DNA from: JAJPKK01 sp963747835
GTDB lineage: Bacteria > Pseudomonadota > Alphaproteobacteria > Rhizobiales > Xanthobacteraceae
Reading direction: 5' to 3'
DNA length: 64,000 nucleotides
Assembly (NCBI GenBank): GCA_963747835.1
Contig: CAVVGO010000005.1
Coordinates: forward strand, 2,976,001 to 3,040,000
Below, piece by piece: positions 8,141 through 28,800 of the stretch; positions within the stretch are counted from its first letter, which is position 1, and each line of letters starts with the position of its first letter. The position numbers were made by a program, and so were the translations under genes. The notes beneath the pieces were generated by a model. It worked only from the letters and a program-made list of their open reading frames with translations. It was not told the DNA's origin and did not search any database.

Positions 8141-8757
8141 TTCAGTCGCGCCTCCAGCGCATCGAGCGCGGCCCGCGTGAGGACCAGCGTGTTCCGCCGC
8201 AGAATGTCGTAGACGTTGATGCCCTGGATCGGCAGCACGTCGATGTTCGGGATGTTGCGGGTGGCGAGGCGGAAGCCGTTGTCGATCTCGGCGCCATCGA
8301 CGATCAGCGCATTGGCGAGGCCGAGCTTGGCGAAGTGGCCCTTGAGCGCCTTGGTCTTTATTTCGGCTAGCTTGGCATCCTCGATGAGGATAATGCCGCC
8401 GTCCTTGGCCTTGGCGGATAGCGCGTGCTTGAGAGCGAGCACGCGCACCTTCTTGGGAAGCCCGATCTCATGGCTGCGCACCACCGGGCCGAACGAGCGG
8501 CCGCCGCCGCGGAACAGGTTGGCGCGCTGGGAGCCGTGGCGGGCGCCGCCAGTGCCCTTCTGCTTGTACATCTTCTTACCGGTGCGCCAGATCTCGGCGC
8601 GCCCCTTGACCTTGTGGGTGCCGGCGCGACGTTTGGCGAGTTGCCATACGATGCAGCGCTGGATGAGATCCTGGCGCGGCTCCAGCCCGAAAATCGTGTC
8701 GGACAGGTTGATCGAGCCCTTGGCCTCGCCGTCGAGGGTCGTGATCTTGAGTTCCAT
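8137..8757 (-). CDS. rplD: 50S ribosomal protein L4
   Basis: L4 lines the exit tunnel, and in several bacteria it represses the S10 operon. The chosen ATG gives MELKITTLDGEAKG and 206 residues; a GTG six bases upstream is less likely because the GGGAG tract is well placed for the ATG. The tunnel-loop motif KMYKQKGTGGARHGS is near residues 64-78. The gene starts two bases after the rplC stop. Confidence 0.96.
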   Translation of the reverse strand: MELKITTLDGEAKGSINLSDTIFGLEPRQDLIQRCIVWQLAKRRAGTHKVKGRAEIWRTGKKMYKQKGTGGARHGSQRANLFRGGGRSFGPVVRSHEIGLPKKVRVLALKHALSAKAKDGGIILIEDAKLAEIKTKALKGHFAKLGLANALIVDGAEIDNGFRLATRNIPNIDVLPIQGINVYDILRRNTLVLTRAALDALEARLK

Positions 8758-8759
8758 GG

Positions 8760-9485
8760 TCACGCTCCCTGGACCGGCGCCGCTTCGGCGCCCGATGGGG
8801 TACCGTCGCCGGCCACACGGAATTTGCCGGGCTGCGGTGCCTCCTTGGGAAGCACCTTCTTGACGGCGTCACGCACCGTGATCCATCCGCCCTTGGCGCC
8901 CGGAACCGCGCCTTCGACGAGGATCAGCCCGCGGTCGACGTCGAGTTGCACCACTTTGAGATTGAGGGTGGTGACGCGATCGACGCCCATGTGGCCCGGC
9001 ATTTTCTTGTTCTTGAAAGTGCGGCCCGGGTCCTGGCGGCCGCCGGTCGAGCCGATCGACCGATGCGAAACCGATACGCCATGGGTGGCGCGAAGGCCGC
9101 CGAAGTTCCAGCGCTTCATGCCGCCCGCATAGCCCTTGCCGATCGAGGTGCCGGTCACGTCGACGAACTGGCCGACGATGAAATGATCGGCCGTGATCTC
9201 GGCGCCGACCGGGATCAGGGCTTTTTCGTCGACCCGGAACTCGACCACCTTGCGTTTGGGTTCGACTTTGGCGACCGCGAAGTTATTACGTTCGGCGCGC
9301 GGCAGCCGCGACGCCTTGCGGCTGCCGGAGCCGAGCTGCAACGCCACGTAGCCGTTCTGGTCCTTGGTGCGGTGCCCGATCACTTGACAATTGGCGAGCC
9401 GCAGCACGGTGACGGGCACGTGCTCGCCCGCATCTGTGAAGATGCGGGTCATCCCGACTTTCTGTGCGATCACTCCGGAACGCAT
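8760..9485 (-). CDS. rplC: 50S ribosomal protein L3
   Basis: L3 is an early-assembling large-subunit protein reaching to the peptidyl transferase centre. The chosen start gives MRSGVIAQKVGMTRIF and 241 residues; an ATG six bases upstream is also possible but lies too close to the AGAGG ribosome-binding site. The long loop with the Gln that is methylated in other bacteria appears as GSTGGRQDPGRTFKNKKMPG. It is second in the S10 run, 32 bases after rpsJ. Confidence 0.96.
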   Translation of the reverse strand: MRSGVIAQKVGMTRIFTDAGEHVPVTVLRLANCQVIGHRTKDQNGYVALQLGSGSRKASRLPRAERNNFAVAKVEPKRKVVEFRVDEKALIPVGAEITADHFIVGQFVDVTGTSIGKGYAGGMKRWNFGGLRATHGVSVSHRSIGSTGGRQDPGRTFKNKKMPGHMGVDRVTTLNLKVVQLDVDRGLILVEGAVPGAKGGWITVRDAVKKVLPKEAPQPGKFRVAGDGTPSGAEAAPVQGA

Positions 9486-9517
9486 CGGCATTATCCTCTG
9501 CTGCTACCCAACGGGTC

Positions 9518-9826
9518 CTAGAGCTTGATCTCAACGTCGACGCCGGCGGCGAGATCAAGCTTCATCAGCGCGTCGACCGTCTGCGGTGTCGGATCCACGA
9601 TATCGAGGAGCCGCTTGTGGGTTCGCATTTCAAACTGCTCGCGGCTCTTTTTGTCGACGTGCGGCGAGCAATTCACGGTGAACTTCTCGATCTTGGTCGG
9701 CAGCGGGATCGGCCCCCGTACCTGGGCGCCGGTCCGTTTGGCCGTCGCGACGATCTCCCGCGTCGACGCATCGAGGATGCGGTGATCGAACGCCTTGAGC
9801 CTGATTTTAATATTCTGGCCGTTCAT
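9518..9826 (-). CDS. rpsJ: 30S ribosomal protein S10
   Basis: S10 is a head protein and also the transcription antitermination factor NusE, a partner of NusB. The start gives MNGQNIKIRLKAFDHRILD and exactly 102 residues; a 40-residue upstream reading lacks homology. The family signature VRGPIPLPTKIEKFTVNCSP is at about residues 36-55. It opens the S10 gene run 73 bases downstream of tuf, behind a hairpin at 9859-9885. Confidence 0.97.
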   Translation of the reverse strand: MNGQNIKIRLKAFDHRILDASTREIVATAKRTGAQVRGPIPLPTKIEKFTVNCSPHVDKKSREQFEMRTHKRLLDIVDPTPQTVDALMKLDLAAGVDVEIKL

Positions 9827-9858
9827 TTCTTTGACTCTCCAGCGCCGTACCAAACCGC

Positions 9859-9885
9859 CATGACCGGGAAGCGTCCCCGGCCATG
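9859..9885 (-). terminator. hairpin between tuf and rpsJ
   Basis: A stem of ten pairs (CATGACCGGG with CCCGGCCATG, one G-T pair) around a seven-base loop lies in the 73-base gap after the tuf stop. No long T run follows, so it may be a weak or processing hairpin, or a member of the CATGGCCGGG palindrome family found elsewhere here, rather than a full terminator. Confidence 0.45.
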
Positions 9886-9899
9886 ATGATGAAAAATCC

Positions 9900-11090
<1,191 letters not shown>

Positions 11091-11163
11091 CGCTTGGCTC
11101 CTCGATTGTTAGTCAAATTTTGGCATCGTGTTCGGTAGCTAAAGGCGCCCGCCTGCCAAAGAC

Positions 11164-13237
<2,074 letters not shown>

Positions 13238-13279
13238 TGGTCGTTCCTTAAGAAAGCTCGCCGGTGCGGTCCGGACGTC

Positions 13280-13750
13280 TCACCATCGGTAATGCGCGAA
13301 GGCGCGGTTCGCCTCCGCCATGCGATGGGTGTCTTCGCGCTTCTTGACCGCATTTCCTCGGCTGTTCGATGCATCGAGCAATTCGGCGGACAGCCGCTCG
13401 GTCATCGTTTTCTCATTGCGCTCGCGCGCCGCCGTAATGAGCCAGCGAATACCCAGCGCTTGGCGGCGATCGGTGCGAACCTCGACCGGCACCTGGTAGG
13501 TGGCGCCACCGACCCGACGCGAGCGAACTTCGAGGGTCGGCATGACGTTCTCGAGCGCCTGCTCGAACACCGTCACCGGATTTTGCTTGGTCTTGCCTTC
13601 GATCATGTCGAGCGCGCCGTACACGATGGTCTCGGCGACCGACTTCTTGCCGGCATACATGATCGAATTCATAAACTTCGACACCACGGTGTTTCCGAAC
13701 TTCGGATCCGGCAACACTTCGCGTTTTTCGGCACGGTGACGGCGGGACAT
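13280..13750 (-). CDS. rpsG: 30S ribosomal protein S7
   Basis: S7 nucleates small-subunit head assembly and lines the E site; in enteric bacteria it represses the str operon. The 156-residue product begins MSRRHRAEKREVLPDPKFGN, has the family signature NSIMYAGKKSVAETIVYGAL near residues 28-47, and ends normally. It lies between rpsL (27 bases upstream) and fusA (42 bases downstream). Confidence 0.97.
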   Translation of the reverse strand: MSRRHRAEKREVLPDPKFGNTVVSKFMNSIMYAGKKSVAETIVYGALDMIEGKTKQNPVTVFEQALENVMPTLEVRSRRVGGATYQVPVEVRTDRRQALGIRWLITAARERNEKTMTERLSAELLDASNSRGNAVKKREDTHRMAEANRAFAHYRW

Positions 13751-13777
13751 CGTTCAGGCTCCGGTACTCATTCAAAA

Positions 13778-14149
13778 TCACTTAGGCCGCTTGGCGCCGT
13801 ACTTCGAACGACGCTGCTTGCGATTCTTGACGCCTTGGGTGTCGAGCACGCCGCGCAGGATGTGGTAGCGCACTCCAGGCAAATCCTTGACGCGGCCGCC
13901 ACGGATCATCACCACCGAGTGCTCCTGCAGGTTATGGCCCTCGCCTGGGATGTAGCCGATCACCTCGAAGCCGTTGGTAAGGCGCACTTTGGCGACCTTG
14001 CGCAGCGCCGAATTCGGCTTCTTGGGGGTCGTCGTGTAGACGCGCGTGCAGACGCCGCGCTTCTGCGGCGATTGCTGCAGCGCAGGCACCTTCTTGCGCG
14101 CTTTCTGCGCCACCCGCGGCTTGCGGATCAACTGGTTGATGGTCGGCAT
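13778..14149 (-). CDS. rpsL: 30S ribosomal protein S12
   Basis: S12 controls decoding accuracy and is the streptomycin target. The 123-residue product starts MPTINQLIRKPRVAQKARKK. Both lysines whose change gives streptomycin resistance in other bacteria are present, in TTPKKPNSALRK and GGRVKDLPG, so the sequence looks wild type. It is the first gene of the str set. A likely promoter lies about 330 bases upstream, at 14479-14507. Confidence 0.97.
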   Translation of the reverse strand: MPTINQLIRKPRVAQKARKKVPALQQSPQKRGVCTRVYTTTPKKPNSALRKVAKVRLTNGFEVIGYIPGEGHNLQEHSVVMIRGGRVKDLPGVRYHILRGVLDTQGVKNRKQRRSKYGAKRPK

Positions 14150-14478
14150 CGTCAGCCTTCACCTTGCGTATCGAGGCACAGCGCCCCGCAATCGTTGCCA
14201 CCCGCGTGCACGGCACGCGCAAAACGAAACAACGCCATCCGCCCAAGTCGGCGGCCTGACGTTTCCCGTCACAGAGGACCACGCCCTCACCCACGAGAGG
14301 TGACGCCGCGGTCATGTCTTCACGTCTGACAGTTCGGTGTCAGAGGCAGCGTTTGAGCTTCATTCGTCGAGGCGCGGAGTGTCCGGAAAACCGAAGAAAG
14401 CACTTGTCTTTCAACGACATTTAGAGCCGAACGGCCGTTCCGACTGGCAAAGCTCACCGCCTGCCGAAAAAGTTCGCG

Positions 14479-14507
14479 TTTTTATCGGTGCAGCCGGGCG
14501 AAGTCAA
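14479..14507 (-). promoter_or_regulatory. candidate str operon promoter
   Basis: On the minus strand TTGACT (14507-14502) and TAAAAA (14484-14479) are separated by exactly 17 bases. The -35 has the CTTGAC form typical of housekeeping promoters in rhizobia, while the -10 matches only four of six positions. It points toward rpsL and lies just after the rpoC terminator, which is where a str promoter is expected. Confidence 0.5.
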
Positions 14508-14661
14508 GGCTGGCTGCAGCAAAAATCACAGCCTCCGCCAACCCCCTCCGGCTTTACCGACGCAGAGCTAAAATGGCCCTTGATGGACGCAGTTTCAAGC
14601 GGTCTTTTAAAAGACGAACTTCATCATAGTGCCGCGTCCGCGTCGCCTGCGGAAGATAAAG

Positions 14662-14683
14662 AAGGCCGCCCGAAGGCGGCCTT
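14662..14683 (-). terminator. rho-independent terminator of rpoBC
   Basis: A perfect nine-pair GC-rich stem (AAGGCCGCC / GGCGGCCTT) closes a TTCG tetraloop on the minus strand and is followed by CTTTATCTTCC. It starts 34 bases past the rpoC stop. The stable tetraloop and position make it a convincing terminator although the T tract is interrupted. Confidence 0.75.
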
Positions 14684-14717
14684 CCGTTGATGGATATTCC
14701 CGATCTTTAGAGCGGAG

Positions 14718-18917
<4,200 letters not shown>

Positions 18918-19062
18918 CTAGCGTCTCCGGTTGGAGGTAATCAGCCGGTCACATGCCGGCTGCCTTGATTGCATCATGTCGATGTCGCGGCCCCGGCCGG
19001 GCCATCGCGCCCGGAATAAGGGCGCGATGCGCGGGATTTGCCGCGCACGACGCTGTTGTGTC

Positions 19063-23186
<4,124 letters not shown>

Positions 23187-23322
23187 CGTGGCCTCTTTCT
23201 TCCTCCGCCTGCCCCGGATGGGCGGCGGGGTCCTCCGGCGGGCGCAAACGCCCAGGCCGGAAGATGTTTAGTGCGGCGGAAAGGAATTTATTCCACCAAC
23301 TTCATGCCAATTCCGCCCGCAC

Positions 23323-23351
23323 AAAAAAACCGGGTCCCGCGACGGCGGGAC
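23323..23351 (-). terminator. candidate attenuator upstream of rpoB
   Basis: On the minus strand a seven-pair stem (GTCCCGC / GCGGGAC) with a CGTC loop is followed by CCGG and then TTTTTTT. It lies about 140 bases before the rpoB start and about 190 bases past the rplL stop. A partial terminator at this place would set a high ratio of L12 to beta, as is known in E. coli. Confidence 0.55.
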
Positions 23352-23462
23352 TTGGCTGCTGCGATGGGCGGTAATCTGGGCAAATCGAGTACCTATATAG
23401 ACCCAAAATCGCAGATTTCCATACCCGGACGGCCGAGCACGCGCGGCCATCTCCACAACTTC

Positions 23463-23485
23463 GGTGCCGGCCCCGTGCCGGCACC
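23463..23485 (-). other. strong hairpin downstream of rplL
   Basis: Nine perfect pairs (GGTGCCGGC / GCCGGCACC) enclose a five-base loop, 58 bases after the rplL stop. There is no T tract, so an mRNA-stabilising or RNase III processing structure is more likely than termination. Its function is inferred only from its position. Confidence 0.45.
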
Positions 23486-23542
23486 TGGCGATTCCTCCAG
23501 AACGTGCTGATGGTGCCTGAAGCGACGCTCAACGCTGCACGC

Positions 23543-23920
<378 letters not shown>

Positions 23921-23969
23921 TGTATTCACATCCTTCAGGTTCGAACTTCGACGAGATTGGTAGGCTGCC

Positions 23970-24488
23970 TCACGCGGCATCGCCCTTGCTGGCATAGGCC
24001 TGAACCACCCGGGCGAGCTTGGCCGCGGGAGCGTTGACGACCTGCGCGATCTTGGTCGCCGGGGCCTGGATGAGGCCGATCAGCTTGGCGCGCAACTCGT
24101 CAAGGGACGGCAGCGAGGCGAGTGCCTTGACGCTGTCCGGGTTCAGGGCGGTCTTGCCCATCGCTCCGCCCAGGATGACGAACTTTTCGTTCGCCTTGGC
24201 GAAGTCTGTGGCGACCTTCGGCGCAGCCACCGGATCGCCCGAATAGGCGATCACGGTCGGCCCCTTCAGCAGGGGCGCGACGATGGCTACATCGGTGCCG
24301 TCAAGAGCGATCCTGGCGAGGCGGTTTTTGGCGACCTTCACCTGGGCGCCGGCCTGCTTCATCTGCATACGCAGCTTCTGCATTTCGGCGACGGTGAGGC
24401 CGGCATAGTGAGCCACAACCACGACGCTGGCGGCCTTGAAGACCCCGTTCAGCTCCGTGACCAGCTCTTTTTTTGCCGCTCGATCCAC
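23970..24488 (-). CDS. rplJ: 50S ribosomal protein L10
   Basis: L10 anchors the L12 stalk and with L12 represses translation of its own mRNA. The start is a GTG, which gives VDRAAKKELVTELNGVFKAA, a normal 172-residue protein. It was chosen over a far-upstream ATG because GGAGAG lies eight bases before it and homologues begin here. The core HYAGLTVAEMQKLRMQMKQA is clear. Unusually, rplKA does not directly precede this gene: a 5.3-kb efflux block lies between them. Confidence 0.95.
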   Translation of the reverse strand: MDRAAKKELVTELNGVFKAASVVVVAHYAGLTVAEMQKLRMQMKQAGAQVKVAKNRLARIALDGTDVAIVAPLLKGPTVIAYSGDPVAAPKVATDFAKANEKFVILGGAMGKTALNPDSVKALASLPSLDELRAKLIGLIQAPATKIAQVVNAPAAKLARVVQAYASKGDAA

Positions 24489-25027
24489 TTGCTCTCTCCG
24501 GTTGGCGGCCCTGCGTGCGCGAGGCCACCGATTTGCGACCTGTCGCACCGCCCTATGCCTGAGGCAGAGGGCGATACGACGCTCCTCATGCCCTGCCCCC
24601 TTGGTCCCTTCCCTCCCCGCACACGGGCGAGCCGGAAGCCAAGGTCTCGAGGTCCGAACCGTAGCGGGGTTGCCCCCGTAACCGATCTTCACCCGTCTGT
24701 GCAGGTACCGGAAATCAAAACACCTGAGATTCAAGTGCTTTAAAGCCAAGTCTTAAGCCCGCGAGCGGGCGCCTGCAGTCTCGGACAGGACACCACCCGG
24801 AACCGCCGGATGGCTCCGCGCTTGGCCAGCAAAACTGAAAACTTTCGTTGTTCCTTTTCAGATAGATCCAACCGGATGTCTGAGAAGGAAAACGATCCTG
24901 ATCACCGATTTTGCTAGAAAGCACGCAAAGGCGCGCCGACGACGCTAGGTCGGCACGCCCGCAACCCTCATTTAGCGGTTCCGGTGACCGTTGCCAAGTG
25001 GTTTTTCATTGGTGCACAATACCGAAT
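24489..25027. other. leader/promoter region of rplJL-rpoBC
   Basis: A 539-base gap between the divergent rplJ (minus) and a small plus-strand gene. Because rplKA is displaced, rplJ must have its own promoter here. The 250 bases before rplJ contain several GC-rich inverted repeats compatible with an L10-type autoregulatory leader, but I could not fold it confidently. For the plus-strand gene, TTGCCA about 18 bases before CACAAT (near 24991-25020) is a possible promoter. Confidence 0.4.
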
Positions 25028-25471
25028 ATGGTCGATTTGCAGCCGATCTCCAAGCTCAGGACCAAGCCCGCTTTTGCGGTCAGGATCGATCTCGACGAGC
25101 GGGCCTTCCTGTTCCCGGCCGGGAAGTCGATTTCACAGATCGTATTCGTCACCGACGGGCGGCTGATCCATCTCGAGGCGGTCTACCTGTTCAACGAGAC
25201 GCATACGCCGCCGCGACTGTTGACACTCGGGTTCGAGGATGCTCGCGAGCTGGCGCGACGGCTTGTCGATGCGGTCTACCAGGCGCGCACCCAGCTCGCC
25301 ATGTCGGACGGCATGCGCATTGCCGTCAACGTCATCGCCAATGGGTACCACCTTCAGATCGGCGACATGACCGAGCCGACCGATCTTTACCTCAGCACCG
25401 GTTGCATCTGGCGCGTGTGCCAGGGCCTGCTGCGGGTGGTGGACTACATCGCTCCGGTCGAGGCCAATTAG
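25028..25471 (+). CDS. hypothetical protein, 147 residues
   Basis: A small cytoplasmic protein that I do not recognise. It begins MVDLQPISKLRTKPAFAVR and has alternating beta-strand-like stretches (ISQIVFVTDGRLIHLEAVYLF) and an acidic, helical middle (EDARELARRLVDAVYQ). There is no signal peptide, membrane segment or metal motif. The codon use looks like that of its neighbours and the frame is intact for 147 codons in GC-rich DNA, supporting a real gene. It is divergent from rplJ and on the same strand as the efflux genes 410 bases downstream, but the gap argues against a shared operon. Confidence 0.6.
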   Translation: MVDLQPISKLRTKPAFAVRIDLDERAFLFPAGKSISQIVFVTDGRLIHLEAVYLFNETHTPPRLLTLGFEDARELARRLVDAVYQARTQLAMSDGMRIAVNVIANGYHLQIGDMTEPTDLYLSTGCIWRVCQGLLRVVDYIAPVEAN

Positions 25472-25800
25472 CGGGTTCGAAAACCGCGACCGCGACGGTA
25501 TCAACAACCCGCCGTTGCCGTCCGCTCAAGCCGCGACATAAATATTCCATAAACATTATCGGGAAACGCGTAGGTTTGTTTATTCTCCATTATTTGAAAC
25601 GCCGCAGTATAGACACCGCATAAATATTGGGTTTGGCCGACCTGCGCATCAGCAATACGCGCCGCGGCTGCCTGATGGTACATCTCTTGCAATGTGGCGG
25701 ACAATCGCCCCGAACGCGGGGCCGATTAATCCACGGGGGCCGATCAATCTACGGGGCGACATTAAAACTTCGCAATGAACGAAATAGTCACGTAGCTGTG

Positions 25801-25829
25801 TTCGATTGCTGTCGATTTGGCTTTATAAG
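25801..25829 (+). promoter_or_regulatory. candidate promoter of the RND efflux operon
   Basis: TTCGAT (25801-25806) and TATAAG (25824-25829) are 17 bases apart, about 55 bases before the permease start codon. The -10 is near consensus; the -35 is weak, which would suit a promoter that is normally repressed. The -10 lies inside the left arm of the palindrome at 25825-25848. Confidence 0.45.
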
Positions 25830-25848
25830 ACGTTCGCGAGCGTCTTAT
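25825..25848 (+). promoter_or_regulatory. 24-bp palindrome, likely TetR-family operator
   Basis: The arms ATAAGACG and CGTCTTAT are perfect inverted repeats around an eight-base centre TTCGCGAG that is itself nearly symmetric. Size and layout match operators of TetR-family efflux repressors, such as the AcrR box. It covers the probable -10 and ends 34 bases before the permease start, so a bound repressor would block transcription. The repressor must be encoded elsewhere. Confidence 0.6.
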
Positions 25849-25882
25849 GCCGCGTCTCGCACCGAAATGATGGGATGAACTG

Positions 25883-28800
25883 ATGGGACTTGTTCGCTTT
25901 GCATTGAGATTTCCCCATACTTTTTACGTCGTGGCCATGCTCATCTGCTTCCTCGGCATCTCGGCCGTTGTTTCGATGCCGACCGATATTTTCCCCGAGA
26001 TCGACATTCCGGTCGTCACCGTAATCTGGACCTATACCGGCCTTAGCACGCCAGAAATGGAGCAGCGGGTCACGACGTATGGCGAGTTTTCCATCAGTTC
26101 GAGCGTCAACGGCATCAGGGACATGCAGTCCCAGACCCTCAACGGCATCTCAGTTCAGAAGATATTCTTCCAGCCCGACGTCAATCTTGACCTTGCTATT
26201 GCCCAAATCGTGGCGGGAACCAACTCGGTGCGGGCCATCATGCCGCCTGGGATACAGGCGCCGACGGTCGTGAAATACAGCGCCTCAAGCGTGCCGGTGC
26301 TGCAGATCGGGCTGAGCTCGGAGGAACTCAACGAGCAGCAGCTATACGACTATGGCATCTACCGCCTGCGCCAGCGCCTGGCGCCGATTCATGGCGTCAC
26401 GCTCCCAACACCCGCGGGCGGCCGCTACCGCCAGATCATGGTCGACCTCGATCCCGCCAAACTGCTGGCGCGAGGACTGACGCCGCTCGACGTCGTCAAC
26501 GCGGTCAACAACGAGAACCTGACGCTGCCTTCCGGAACCGCCAAGATCGGCGACACTCAATATGCGGTCCGCACCAACGCCCAACCGGTGGTGCTCGCCG
26601 ATCTCAACAACATTCCGGTCAAGTTCGCGAACGGCGCCACCGTGTTCCTCAAGGACGTGGCGTATGTGCGCGACGGCAACCTCGTGCAGCAGAACGTGGT
26701 GCGGACCGAGGGCCGTCGCTCGGTGCTGCTCAGCATCATCAAGAACGGCAACGCCTCGACCGTCGCCGTCGTCAACGCCGTCAAGAAGACCCTCGAAGTA
26801 GCCCGCGCCGCGGCGCCGCCCGGGCTCAAAATGACGGAGCTGTTCGATCAGTCGGTATTCGTTACCGACTCGATCAACGGCGTCCTCCGCGAGGGTGCCA
26901 TCGCGGCGGTGCTCACCGCCCTGATGATTATTCTGTTTCTCGGCTCGTGGCGGTCGACGCTCATCGTCATCATCTCGATTCCGCTATCGATCCTGGCCTC
27001 GCTGGTGGTGCTCTATTTCCTCGGCGAGACCATCAACACCATGACCCTCGGCGGCCTCGCGCTCGCGGTCGGCATTCTGGTCGACAATTCCACGGTGACG
27101 ATCGAAAACACTCATCGCCTGCTCACCGAGGAACACATGCCGCTGCCCGAAGCGACGCTTCACGGCGCCGCCGAGATCGCGGTGCCCACACTCGTCTCCA
27201 CGCTCGCGATCAGCTGCGTGTTCATCTCGGTGCTGTTCCTGCATGGGCCGGCCAAGTTTTTGTTCACTCCGCTCGGCCTCGCCGTGGTGTTCGCAATGCT
27301 TGCTTCCTACGGCCTGTCACGAACCCTGACGCCCATCACCATTGGGCTGCTACTCAAGGGCGAGCACCATAACGAGGCAGATGCGCACGGCGATGGTGCT
27401 GCCCGCAAAGGCCTTTTCGCGCGTCTGCATGCCGGCTTCGAACGCGGCTTCGAGAGCATGCGGGCGAGCTATGCCGACCTTCTCACCACGCTGCTGACGC
27501 GGCGGCTGATCGTGCCGGTGGCGGCGTTCCTGGTGCTGGCGCTCGGCGGCACCATGCTGGTGCTCGTCGGACGCGACTTCTTCCCCGTCATCGACAGCGG
27601 ACAGATCCAGCTGCATGTGCGCGCCCCCGCCGGTACCCGCATCGAGAAGACCGAGCAGATCTTCCAGGAGATCGAGGACAAAATCCGCGAGGTCGTTCCG
27701 CCGGACGAGCGCGAGCAGATTCTTGACAACATCGGTCTGCCGGCCCGTACTTACAATCTCGCCTTTCAGGATGGCACCGCGATCGGCGTCAACGACGGCG
27801 TCATCCTGGTGACGCTGAAGGAGGGCCACCCCCCCACGGCTGGCTACGTCCGCCGGCTTCGCGAGGTTCTGGTCGCCTCATTTCCTGAGGAAATTTTCTA
27901 TTTCCAGGCCGCCGACATGGTCACCCAGATCCTGAATTTCGGCATTCCGGCGCAAATCGATGTGCGTACCGCCGGATACGACCGGGCGAATAATCTCGCC
28001 GTCGCCCGCGACCTCAGCCGCAAGCTTTCCGCCATACCGGGGGTCGCCGACGCCCACGTGCAGCAGGAGGTGGACGCACCGGAATTCTATGCCGTGATCG
28101 ACCGCGCCCGCGCCGCCCAGTTCGGCCTTACGGCGAACAGCATCGCCACCAACCTCAATGTGAGCTTGGCGTCGTCAGTCCAATTAAGTCCTAATTTCTG
28201 GACCGACCCGGCGACCGGAACGCCCTATTTTCTGGCGGTCCAGACCCCCGAACACCGCATCAACTCCATGGACGATCTCAAGAATACGCCGGTCGGTACC
28301 TATACGGCGTCGAATGGCAATCCGGTCCCCGGACTGCTCGACAACGTCGCGACGCTTTCGCGCAACTCGATCCCGACCAACGCCAACCACTCCAACATCC
28401 AGCCGGTCTATGACATCTTCGCCAATGCCGAGGGCGCTGATCTTGGAACCTTGTCCTCCGCAATCAACAAGGTCGTCGATGAGGCGCAGAAGAAGCTCAA
28501 GCCCGGCAACACCATCGAAGTGCTCGGCCAAATCCAAAGCATGAATGACGCGTTCCGCGACATGGGCCTCGGGCTGCTGTTCGCGTCGGTGTTCGTCTAT
28601 CTGCTGATGGTGGTCAACTATCAGAACTTCGCCGACCCGTTCGTCGTTATCCTCGCCCTGCCGGCAACCTTCTGCGGCATCGTGACGATGCTCTACGTCA
28701 CCGGCACCACACTCAACGTGCCGTCCCTGATGGGCGCCATCATGGCGATCGGGGTCGCCTCGGCCAACTCCATTCTGCTCGTCACTTTTGCCCGCGAGCA

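Larger units (their letters stand above)
14150..14717. other. intergenic region between rpoC and rpsL
   Basis: This 568-base gap separates the rpoC stop from the rpsL start. It holds the rpoBC terminator (14662-14683) and a good candidate str promoter (14479-14507), which together make the str genes a separate transcription unit with a leader of about 320 bases. Open frames here show no recognisable protein. Confidence 0.6.
23187..23542. other. rplL-rpoB intergenic region
   Basis: This 356-base gap contains no convincing gene. It holds two strong hairpins on the minus strand (23463-23485 and 23323-23351), the second followed by seven T. A TATATAGG box near 23392-23400 could belong to a secondary rpoB promoter, but no matching -35 is clear. 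The layout recalls the attenuator that uncouples rplL and rpoB expression in enteric bacteria. Confidence 0.5.
25472..25882. other. intergenic region upstream of the efflux genes
   Basis: This 411-base gap is more AT-rich than its surroundings. It contains the palindrome at 25825-25848 and an overlapping candidate promoter, and otherwise nothing I recognise. No repressor gene lies here or next to it. Confidence 0.5.

Noticed and set aside
14337..14690. Plus-strand frame of 117 codons between rpoC and rpsL
   Set aside because: It overlaps the rpoBC terminator and the candidate str promoter, has no recognisable similarity and no good ribosome-binding site.
24489..24749. N-terminal extension of L10 by 87 residues
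   Set aside because: The extra residues are not ribosomal and overlap the leader. The GTG at 24488 has a good GGAGAG site and gives the normal 172 residues.
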